Positions 1 to 10,173 of a stretch of 64,000 nucleotides of DNA are shown in pieces. How positions within the stretch are numbered: the stretch's first letter is position 1; each line of letters begins with the position of its first letter. Under the pieces are notes generated by a model that was given only the letters and a program-made list of their open reading frames with translations, had not been told where the DNA came from and made no database searches. Position numbers and translations under genes: made by a program. This stretch comes from Diplonema papillatum (Eukaryota; Euglenozoa; Diplonemea; Diplonemida; Diplonemidae), in contig JAPJBO010000926.1 in the NCBI GenBank assembly GCA_030068145.1, positions 1 through 64,000 on the forward strand, given 5' to 3'.

Positions 1-794
1 TTTTTTTTTTTTTTTTTGGAAGAATCGTACGGGGGCCTTCGAGGCAAACTGGGAAAAATGGGCAAGACAAGCAAGTTCCAAAAGGGGAAGTTCAAATACT
101 TCGTTTGTGGGCCGACACTCGGGTATTCTCCAGTGTCTTTTCAATTGGTGTGACTCAGTCCCTCCTGCTGCAAATTTTGTGAAATGCAGGAGTGGACTTG
201 TCACAGCCAACCGCACAGACAGCCTTGATTTTTTTTTAAACACCAGGCCGTACAGTTTGCCAGACAAGAAACCTGGTGCCTGACCTGGTGGGTTCTCCGG
301 GTTCACTTCTTCACAACGAAAAACGGCACAACCACGAACACAGACAGGCGCGGTTTGAACCCGCACCAGTTGCACACTGCAACCGGCGCCTGCCCCACGG
401 CACTGGGGACTCAGAAAAACGAAAGGAGAGTCGGCTAAGGGCCTGGAAAGGCCGCGGCTCAGCCACAAGCCGCCACCTGTCACTCAGACTGGGGCCAACT
501 AATTCAAAAAACCGGGGGCACATTGGTAACCATCCCGATTTTACCCCGCCTTCACGATGAGAGGGCCACAAGGGAGTCAAACTTGGCAAGGCTCACCTGG
601 AAGGTGCCTCTTTGCACCGCCCCCCCCGTTCCTGCTGGGCAGCTTGGGGCAGGATCTTTTACGCCCGGGAAGGGTAGGTGCGCAGCTCGGACGCCAGATA
701 CGAAGTAAGGGGCTTTCACCCACAGCAAAGGTACTGCTTGCCTTGGCCGCGTTTCGAAAAACACGTTTCCAGGGGACACCGCGAGGAGGTGGCA
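1..794. other. Gene-free left edge
   Basis: No supportable gene. The window opens with a 17-base T run. Around 340-370 the minus strand has a tRNA T-arm-like string (GGGTTCAAACC) without a convincing full tRNA fold. The stretch 729-800 belongs to a repeat that recurs, diverged, near 1755-1830 and 2555-2640. Short frames on both strands here have no recognisable domain and look like chance. Confidence 0.6.
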
Positions 795-2050
795 AGTCTT
801 CTTCACTTCCTGGTCTTTAGGGGCCATCTTGTTCAAGGAACGTCAAAAACGGCAATATGCGACCTTCTCCTGTTGTCGAATTTGGGGGGAGCGTTTTCCC
901 CGAAGTTCCGGCCCTTCAAAGAATGACGTTAGTCTGAGCTTCGAATTCCTGTGAGGGCTTCTTTGGATGCATCGGTCAAAAATGGAAGAAAACGGGTACC
1001 CATAGCTCTCTCACAACTTCTTCAATGACTCGCATATCCGCATACCTTCCACACGAGACCCGCAGAACCACTCATTGATAACCCCTGGGCCTCTGGAGGC
1101 CAGTCTTCTTCACTTCCTGGTCTTTAGGGGCCATCTTGTTCAAGGAACGTCAAAAACGGCAATATGCGACCTTCTCCTGTTGTCGAATTTGGGGGGAGCG
1201 TTTTCCCCGAAGTTCCGGCCCTTCAAAGAATGACGTTAGTCTGAGCTTCGAATTCCTGTGAGGGCTTCTTTGGATGAATCGGTCAAAAACGGAAGAAAAC
1301 GGGTACCCATAGCTCTCCCAAAACCTCTTCAATGACTCGCAAATCCGCATACCCTGATTGTTTCCACACGAGACCCGCAGAACCACTCATCGATAACCCC
1401 TGGGCCTCCGGAGGCCAGTCTCCTCCACTTCACGGTCTTTAGTGGCCACCTTGCTGAAGGAACACCAAACAATTTAATATGCGACCATCCCCTGGTGTCG
1501 AATTCGGTGGGGCGTTCCCCGAAGTTCCGACCCTCGAAAGAACGTCGTTCGTCTGAGCTTCGAATTCCTGTGAGGGCTTCTTTGGATGAATCGATCAAAA
1601 ATCCAAGAAAATGAGTACCCATAGCTCTGTCAGAACCGCTTGAATGACTCGCAAATTCGCATGCTTTGACTGTTTCCCCAAGAAGAGCTTTTCCAATCAA
1701 CCAAACACACGGTCATTGTTGACCAACCAACTGGGGAAACAATATCAAAGACTGCCTGCGTCGGCCGCGCGTTGAGCACGTTTCCGAGGGACACCACGAG
1801 GAGGTGCAGGTCAGATTCTTGTCCCTCATGTAAAGAAACGCATGATAAGAGACCTTCTCCCTTTTCAAAACGGGGGGCTTGTACTGCCGAAGTTCCGACC
1901 GGCGAAAGAACACTGTTCGTATGAGCTCGAATTCCTGTGAGGGTTTCTTTGGATGAATCGGTCAAAAAATCGAGAAAACGGGTACCCATAGCTCTCCCAG
2001 AACCTCTTCAATGACTCGCAAGTGGGCATACCTTGGTTGGTGTCACGCGA
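795..2050. repeat. Tandem repeat, four diverged ~310-bp units
   Basis: Units start at about 795, 1102, 1416 and 1806. The first two are nearly identical (period 307). The third and fourth are clearly diverged and the third carries about 75 extra bases at its end. All four share the block containing GGGTACCCATAGCTC and the block containing GAATTCCTGTGAGGG. On the minus strand copies 1, 2 and 4 have GTATGC, the favoured intron start in this window, at the same place; copy 3 has GCATGC there. No copy has a recognisable protein domain. Confidence 0.85.
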
Positions 2051-2383
2051 AACCTCAAAGACCAGCTTTTCGATCCCAAATTCGTCCGACATTGTCGCCA
2101 TTCATTGTGAACTTGTTCTTTGGTGCTAATTATTCCTGTTTTTGTTGCGTTTTTCGCTCTCTTTCGAGTCGGCCTCTTCACAAAGAGGCCGTATCTAGAA
2201 GGAAGGCTAAAAACACTGAGAATCAATCCAATCCACGAGGGGGCCCGCAGGGCAACCGAGTGCGGGTTTGCGGGTCTGCGGGGGAGCCTGGAAACCCGAC
2301 AAACATTGGCCCCGCAAGAAAAGCCAAGCACCAAAGCAACCTCGCCTTCGCAGCAAGAAAGACCCACCGGGGAGTCCAGCCTT

Positions 2384-2560
2384 CCGGAAACGGAAACGGT
2401 TTGTCAAGCCGCTTCTGCCTTCGAGCCTTCGATCTTCAACCTCTCCGCCCCACAAGGGGGCAGAACCAGCCTTCGGGTAAGGAAACGGTTTGTCAAGCCG
2501 CTTCTGCCTTCGAGCCTTCGATCTTCAACCTTTCCGCCCCACGAGGGAGCAGAGAGGTAC
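2384..2560. repeat. Two tandem 88-bp units
   Basis: The unit beginning TTGTCAAGCCGCTTCTGCC occurs at 2401 and again at 2489 with few differences. A copy of the repeat seen at 729-800 follows directly (2555-2640). A 262-codon plus-strand frame crosses this area, but it is made largely of these repeats and I do not treat it as a gene. Confidence 0.8.
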
Positions 2561-2860
2561 TGCTTGCCTTGGCCGCGTTTCGAAAAAACACTTTTCCAGG
2601 GGACACCGTGAGGAGGTGGCAAGTCAGATTTTGGTCCCCCCCAACCCAAAAACAATCGGAAACCCCAGGAAAGTTTGATCCACACCGGTGTGGGTTCATA
2701 AAACGCCTGCAAAATGTGTCGCCAAACCCCGGGACCCTGAAAGGACCCTGTTTTTCGGAAAAAAGGGGGGCCCCCAGCAGCTCAAAACCAGAAACCTAAC
2801 ACTTGGGTGGTCCTAAAAAATGCTCGGGAAATGCAAAATACGTGGTCGGATGCTCGTTTA

Positions 2861-3320
2861 GGCTGAAATAATGGCTGCAGAATGCAAAAACAAGACAGAG
2901 TCACCTCCCACAAGGCAATTCCTTAAGGAAAACATCAGAAAACCCAGGGGGGGCGTCACCAGAAATCCAAAACTCGAGACCTACCACTCAGGTGCTCATA
3001 AAATGCTCCGAAACGGCGGAAAAAGTGGTCAGACGCTCGTTTAGGCTGAAATAATGGCTGCAGAATGCGAAAACAAGGCAAAATCACCAATTCCTAGGCA
3101 ATTCCTTACACCTTAAGGAAAACATCAGAAAACCCAGGGGGGGCGTCACCAGAAATCCAAAACTCGAAACCTACCACTCAGGTGCTCATAAAATGCTCCG
3201 AAACGGCGGGAAAGTGGTCAGACGCTCGTTTAGGCTGAGATAATGGCTGCAGAATGCGAAAACAAGGCAAAATCACCCCCACAAGCCAATTCCTAGGCAA
3301 TTCCTTAAATGAAAACATCA
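2861..3320. repeat. Tandem ~185-bp units, about 2.5 copies
   Basis: The marker GGCTGAAATAATGGCTGCAG starts at 2861 and 3044, and a one-base variant starts at 3233, so the period is 183-189 bp. Each unit also contains CAGAAAACCCA and GGTGCTCATAAAATGCTCC. No coding content was recognised. Confidence 0.85.
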
Positions 3321-3344
3321 GAAAACCCAAGGGGGGCGCAAACC

Positions 3345-3490
3345 CATCAAGGCTTCTAAAGCCAGTCCTTCCAGGAAAGTTGGCCAACATCAAGGCTTCT
3401 ACAGGCAGTCCCTCCAGAAAAGTTGGCAGACATCAAGGCTTCCGATGGCCAGTCCCTCCACAAAATTCGCCCCACATTAAAGCTTCTGAA
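3345..3490. repeat. Short tandem repeat, three ~47-bp units
   Basis: The phrase CATCAAGGCTTC followed by CCAGTCC or GCAGTCC and then AAAGTTGGC recurs three times, with a fourth decayed start. Together with the two arrays to its left it makes 0.8-3.5 kb a chain of independent tandem duplications. Confidence 0.75.
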
Positions 3491-4300
3491 AACTAGTACC
3501 TGCGAAAACACACTAACACCTGTGTGATTGAGATATTGTTGAGCAGTCTGATCCTTGTTATGTACTCCAGATACATATCGCAAGCACAAACATGCAACAG
3601 AAAAAGATTAAACCACAGTGGCAGGCTTACAAAGTGCCAGAAAAGAAAACTAGCTGCTCTGGAGAGCATGAGAGAAAAAAGAGGGCATAAGAAGTGTTGC
3701 ATAACAGCTGTGGAGAAAAAATGTGAGCTTGAAACAGTGATTTAGCATTCTACATGGGCGATATTCAAATACTTCCAGATGGATGGTGGATGTTGTAGCA
3801 ACCCTGTTGTGGGTTGTGCAGTGTTAGTGAATGCAACACCTCTGCAAATCTCTGTGGGATGCCACTACATGTGTGTCCCTCAAAGTGGAACAAAAGGAAA
3901 GGTTCTTGGGGAAAAAATAAAGAGGACATGAACAAAGTCAGTGGCTGACATTCAGTTGCTGGAACTGGAACCCCTATTGCATCGATTTCGGAAAATGTTG
4001 TGCTGTTTTCCCTGAAGAATATGTGAGAATGCACTGAGGGATGCTTCTATAATAAATTAGATGCAAACGAGATTCGCTCGGAGTTTCGAAAAATAGAATG
4101 GAAGACAAGAAGAGTGAGTTGAAAAGGCACGTGGTATACACCTGGATACAATTGAGATGGCTACTTCTAACCAGGTAAAACCTTCCAGCATACATTCACA
4201 CTAAAAGACAGTTGCACAGGTCTGGGCTCGAACCAGACACCGAATATTACGAAATGGGTTTGCGAAGCAGGGATTTGCAAGCTGATGATTTGCTTGTCGT
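3491..4300. other. Intergenic, 3' side of the ADF-H gene
   Basis: AT-richer than its surroundings and without a supported gene. This stretch should hold the 3' untranslated region of the minus-strand gene ending at 4301. An AATAAA-like string lies on the minus strand nearby, but I cannot assign a poly(A) site. Confidence 0.5.
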
Positions 4301-4393
4301 TCATTCATCATCTTCATCATCAGATTCCAACAGCCGCTTGGACTTTGCAACAGCAGCAACAGCAGACCTTTTCGCTGTTGGCTTGATGTCTTT

Positions 4394-4426
<33 letters not shown>

Positions 4427-7400
4427 GGAGTCAAGGAACTTCTTCCGGAGGGGCGGTCGTTTGCGTGTCACTGGTTTAGCTATATTCGCGGTGTCATCAT
4501 CATCATCATCATCTTCATCATCATCTGCGAATCGCTTCAGTTTCGCAGCAGGCTTATCATCTTCAGTACTAGCTACCTTCTTCGTGATGGATGGCTTGCT
4601 GTCTGTTCCTTCTTCGTCAGAGTCATTGCTTACAACTTTCTTCGGAGCTGAATGCTTGGGGGCTGGTTTCTCTGATTCGCCTTCGTCTTCACCAGAGTCA
4701 TCCTCGATTACCTTCTTTGGTCCTGGGCGTCTGGGAACGAGTTTTGTTGGTTCTTCATCATCAGAGTCATCATCTATTATTTTTCTCGGAACTGAATGCT
4801 TCGTGGCTGGCTTGTCTGATTCATCTTCGTCAGAGTCATCAATGACCTTTTTCGGAACTGGGCGTTTGGGAACAAGCTTATTCGGTTCTTCTTCACCATC
4901 AGACTCGGCATCGGACACCTTTGCGGGTGCTGGGCATTTCGGGACCTGCTTCGATTCTTCTTCTTCATCAGAGTCGTCATCAAGCACCTTCTTTGGAACT
5001 GGTCGCTTAGGAGCTGGCTTCTTCGATTCCTCTTCATCATCAGACTCATCAGCGAACACCTTCTTGGGGACTGGACGCTTGGGAACTGGCTTCTGTGATT
5101 CTTGTTCGTCATCAGAGTCATCATCAAACACCTTCTTGGGAACTGGGCGCTTGGGAACTGGCTTCTTTGCTTCTTGTTCATCATCAGAGTCATCGTCAAA
5201 CACCTTCTTGGGAACTGGACGCTTTGGAAGAGGCTTCTTCGATTCTTCTTCTTCGTCATCTGAGTCATCGCTGACAAGCTTCTTGGGAACTGGAAGCTTG
5301 GCGACCTGTGGATTCGACTCACTTTCATTGTTGGAGTCCTCCACTGGTTTCTTGGTGATAGGGTGTTTAGAAGCCGGGGCTTCCTTTTCGTCTAAGTTAC
5401 ACTCAGGGTTCTCGGGTTTGCGGGCATTCTCTGGGTCTTCGTCCTGGCCATCTGTCTTCTTAGGCTTGGTGCTCTCCTCTTTGTCGGCTTTCTTGCCATC
5501 TTTGTCGCCTTCTGATTCTTCTATTGGGTTCGGCACGTCCACAGGACTCGACTCGGTATGTTCGCAGCTTTCTGAAACTTGTAGTTTCTTATCAGCAGGC
5601 TTCTCATCATTTTCCTCCCTGTCGACTTCGGGTGCTTCCTCAGGTTCATCAGTCGTTTTCCGTTCTTCCTCATCCAATTCTACTGGTGCATGCTCAGGCT
5701 CAGGCTCTTGATCAGACTCGGGTTCGGGCTTCACTTTCTTCTCAGGGCGAGGACTTGCTGCTTCAATGATGCCTGACTTTTCCATTCCGGAACCTCCCGT
5801 GAAATCATAGCCATTCGGTTTGTGTGCACCTGTGGCAGACTGCAACTTGTCTTGAAGGGCTTCGGGTGTCAGGTCGTCCTTGTCACCTGTATGAACAGAT
5901 ATGTGTGTGCCAGACAGGATCTTTTGGAAATGTGATTTGTGTGCCGACATCTTGGCCCGTTGCATAGCCTTTGTGTTGGTTCCTCCCCAAGAAACAAAAA
6001 CGAACTTGTTTCGTACGGATTTGACAACACCCCGATCATCAACTGCACGACATCTGAGCCCACAGAAAAGGACCTTATCGTCGTCAAGGTTGGCAACAAA
6101 GTCAGAGAGGCCCGTGTCACCTTTCTTGTAGATATACTGGGAACTCGGGTCCTTTCCATCATATGTGAGCATGATCCAGTTGTCCTCGGTATCTCCATCA
6201 CGAATCTCGCTCCAAATGTCGCTTGCATTTCCAGCCACAGAACCGACATCGACATCGGCTTTTGTTGATGCTGAGCTTGTCAATGGTGGAGACTTCAAAC
6301 TGGGTGCTGGCTCCGGCTCCTTGGGTTTGATAGGTGACTTCGAACTGGGTGGCTGCTCAGGCTCCTTGGGTTTGGTAGGTGTTGTAGTTGGTGATAAAGT
6401 CGACTTCGAAGAAGACATTGGGGTAGCATGTTCTTTGAGAGCTGGTGTTGTTGCCGCTGTTCCACATTCGAAGTCATAGCCATTGGGCTTGTGGGCTCCT
6501 GTTGCTGATTGCAGCTTGTCAATAAGAATGTTGGGGATCAAGTCGCTCTTGTCACTTGTGTGCACAGAGATGTGTGTCCCTGATATGACTTTTTGGAAGC
6601 TCGATTTGTGAGTCGACATCCTTGCCCGCTGCATTGGCTTCGTGGCAGGCCCGCCCCATGCAACGAATACGAACTTGTTTCGCACTGATTTAACAGAACC
6701 ACGGTCATCAATTGCCTGGCAACGCAGGCCACAGAACAGAATCTTGTCGTCATCCAGTTGATCAACGAAATCAGAAAGCCCGGTGGCATTCTTCTTGTAA
6801 ACTTCTGCAGTGTTCGGATCCTTGCCATCATAGGTAAGCATGACCCAGTTGTTATCAGTCGCACCATCTCGGATCTCCTCCCAAATACCTCCCAGTTTTC
6901 CTCCAGTTGACACAACTGCTTGTGTGGGCATTTCTTTCTTCTCTGCATGTTCTTCGCATTCTTTCTTAGCTTCAACTGTCTTCTCCTTTTTGGGAGGGGC
7001 ACCTTCAGTGCCAGAGGTTCTATCTGTAGCCTCTGTGGTAGTATCCTTCACTGTCTTTCTGTTCTCCTTTGGTAGTTCAGCTTTCTCTGTCCCCTTTTTG
7101 ATCGATGTGTCATTGGCAGTGCACGGTGAGCTAGCTCCTTGAGTTTTGCATTCAAAGTCATACCCATTTGGCTTATGCGCACCGGTGGCTGACTGCAGCC
7201 TTTCTTCCAAAATCTTGGGGGTCAGGTCAGATTTGTCGCTGGTTTGGACGGAAATATGGGTGCCAGAGAAAATCTTTTGGAAATGAGACTTGTGTGTCGA
7301 CATCCTTGCACGTTGCATGGGCTTGGTCCCTGGCCCCCCCCAGGCAACAAAGATGAACTTATTCCGGACGGACTGCACCGAGCCTCTGTCATCAATAGCC

Positions 7401-10173
7401 TTGCAGCGCAACCCGCAGAAAAGTATCTTGTTGTCGTCGAGCTCCTCTACAAAGTCAGAGAGCCCAGTCGTGCTCTTTTTGTATACTTCCATTGTGGTTG
7501 GATTTTTGCCATCGTAGGTCAGCATCATCCAGTTGGTGTCACAGACACCATCCCTAATCTCACTCCAGATGTTGCTGGGGTCACCCCCCTGGCTGCTCTC
7601 CACTTTTTGCTTTTCTTCTTCAACAACCTTTTCGGCATGAATTGCTTCTTTGTCCGCTGCTGTGTCTTCTTTGCCGTCAGCTTCTGTGCTGTCACAGTCG
7701 GCAGCCTTTTCCGCATGTTCGGATATTGTGTCTGTGGTGTCCTGCTTGGTTGGCTTCGTTTCCTTTTTCGAGTCTTCTTTCAAAGTCTTTTCTTCGCCCT
7801 TTGCGGATACTGCTGACGGCTCCTCGCATTTCTCTTTTGACGTCTCGCTCGTTGCTTCCTTCGAAAGACGGGGTGAACTTGCTGACTTGGTTTGACATTC
7901 AAAATCATAGCCGTTTGGCTTGTGTGCACCTGTGGCAGACTGCAACTTGTCTTCAAGTAGTTTCGAGTCCAAATCCGAAATGTCGCTTGTGTGCACCGAA
8001 ATGTGAGTGCCACTCAAAACCTTCAGAAACTGCGATTTATGGGTCGACATTTTAGCACGCTGCATTGGCTTTGTTCTGGGGCCTCCCCAAGCTACGAAGA
8101 TGAACTTGTTGCGTACGGACTGAATGCTACCTCTGTCATCAATTGCTTTGCAGCGGAGGCCACAGAATAGTACCTTGTCACCATCAAGCTCCTTAACAAA
8201 GTCAGAGAGGCCAGTTGTGCTTCGTTTGTAAACTTCCATCGTATTCGGGTCTTTGCCATCATAGGAGAGCATCATCCAGTTCAAATCTGTAGTGCCATCT
8301 CGAATCTCGCTCCAAAGATCGGCCACATCGCCGCCTGACGAAGGAGCAACTGATGCAGGAGCAGGACTTGTATCGGCTTGCTCGTTATTGGTGATGTCTT
8401 CCTTCGTCACTGTGTCGATCTCTGATTCCCTGACCTCTTTCACTTCCTTCTTAAGTGCGGCGACCGGCTTGACCTCATCATCGTCTTCGTCAGAGTCGAC
8501 AAACTTCCGGATTGGTTTGCGAGGCGCGACCTTTGGCTTCGGTTGGTCTTCTTCTTCGTCACTGTCCTCGTCATCTTCTACTTTTCGCTGCGGCTTCGCT
8601 TGAGCTTCAGGAGTGCTCTCGGGCTTTGCTGGCTTGTCCTGATTAGAAGGTGGAGTATCGGTCTTCTTTGGAACTTTCTCGCTTGCGGGTATATTTTCAG
8701 GCGGGTTTTTGGTGGGCAATTCTGTGTCATTCTTTTCTGATTGTTCCTTCGTCTCCTCGACTGCAGGCGCTGCCGAGGACTCTGATCCTTCGAAATCATA
8801 ACCGTTCGGCTTGTGTGCGCCTGTTGCCGACTGCAACTTTTCTTCGAGAATCCGTGGTGTGAGGTCAGACTTATCGCCGGTATGAATCGAAATGTGAGTA
8901 CCCGAGAGAATCTTCTGAAAAGACGACTTGTGCGTTGACATTTTAGCCCGTTGCATCGGCTTTGTGTCGGTCCCTCCCCAAGCAACGAAGATGAATTTGT
9001 TTCTCACCGACCGAACTGTTCCCCTGTTATCAACGGCCTTGCAGCGGAGACCGCAGAACAGGATTTTGTCATTGTCGAGCTGCTGAACAAAATCGGACAG
9101 CCCTGTGACGCTCTTCTTGTAAACCTCCATCGTTTTGGGATCTTTCCCATCATAAGATAACATGATCCAGTTCAAATCTGTATCTCCGTCACGGATCTCG
9201 TTCCAGATGTCGCTCGGATTTCCGCCAGTTGCAGTCTTAGGTGCAATATCCACTGACGACGATATTTTCGATGTCAACTGCTCTGGAGCACACTCTTTCA
9301 CTGCTTGTTTTACTTCGGCTGGCGGTGCTTTTACGTCCTTGTCGACCAGATCTGGGTGGTCTTCATTACCCTCGAAGTCGTATCCTGTCGGCTTGTGCGC
9401 TCCAGTAGATGACTGCAGCAGTTGAGCCAACTGCTCTTCCTTCATGTCGTCTTTGTCATTCGTTTGGACGTTCACTTGGCAGCCGGAAAACAGCTTTACG
9501 AACTCAGAGCGAAGTGTGCCTGCACGGGCCCGCTGAACTGCACTGACATCACTGCCAAGCCACGATACAAAGATGAACTTCGACCTCACACTTTTCAAAG
9601 TACCCCTGTCATCAATAGCACGGCAGCGCAACCCACCAAAAAGAACTTTGTCGTTGGCAAGGCCCTCTGTGAAGGACTTCAGCCCGTCTTTACCGTGCGC
9701 ATGTAACACAGCTTGCTTCGAATCTGCGCTGATGCCGCATATCATCCAATTCGCAGTCGTCGAGTCATCTCGAATGCCTGCAGTAGATTTAATTGAGTGT
9801 CAAAGATAGTGAAACAGTTGTCGGAAATGCGTATTTCTGACGGCAAGTAAAAGTGCTCTAACGGCAAATGAAATATTTCGCTGGTCAATTCAACGGCCCT
9901 GACAACTGCAAACAGCTCCACAGATACGCACCTTTTGAGTTGCTGAAACGACCCATCTGAGCATCGACTGTCAGAGCAAGCTTGCATGGCATGGCGCACA
10001 CAGCTGGTTGGTGTACCTATGAGTTCATGCAGGCAGCCTTTGGGGTGTCGGTCTGCCATTTCCGCAGCGTCCCATGCGGCTCCAATTGATAGGCCCTCAA
10101 AAAATGTGTAGGCCCAACCAACAAAAAAAGACATACTGTCCCACATGTCATGCAGCTCTTTTGGAGTCTTCAT
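4301..10173 (-). CDS. Six-domain coactosin-like (ADF-H) actin-binding protein
   Basis: Coding exons are 10137-10173 and 4301-9777, giving 1837 residues. ADF-H (cofilin/coactosin) domains bind actin filaments or monomers in the cytoplasm. The core of coactosin is plain here: RNKFIFVAWGG, then QRAKMSTHKS. Six domains lie at about residues 10-146, 201-341, 500-638, 748-886, 973-1115 and 1200-1338. Each starts near IWxEIRDG and ends with SATGAHKPNGYDF. Linkers are long, charged and rich in K, E, P and S. From about 1495 to the end the tail repeats KRPVPKK plus an acidic DDDSDDE block roughly ten times, ending in Asp runs. The first exon, only 37 nt, encodes MKTPKELHDMWDS, uses donor GTATGT, and restores the domain start seen in the other five copies. 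Coactosins usually have one domain, so six in tandem is unusual; bundling or cross-linking of filaments is inference. Actin binding class is firm, exact role unknown. Confidence 0.9.
4391..4530 (-). repeat. ATC/TCA microsatellites coding for Asp runs
   Basis: Two trinucleotide runs (about 4391-4427 and 4494-4530) sit inside the last exon of the ADF-H gene and encode poly-Asp stretches of the acidic tail. They are in frame, so length changes would alter tail charge without breaking the gene. Confidence 0.8.

Noticed and set aside
300-420. Possible tRNA on the minus strand
   Set aside because: Only a T-arm-like string; no matching acceptor stem or anticodon arm could be drawn.
2011-2799. 262-codon plus-strand frame
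   Set aside because: Composed of tandem repeats, no domain, no splice or start context.
4212-5711. 499-codon plus-strand Ser-rich frame
   Set aside because: Antisense shadow of the Asp/Ser-rich tail of the ADF-H gene; its serine runs mirror GAT/GAC codons.
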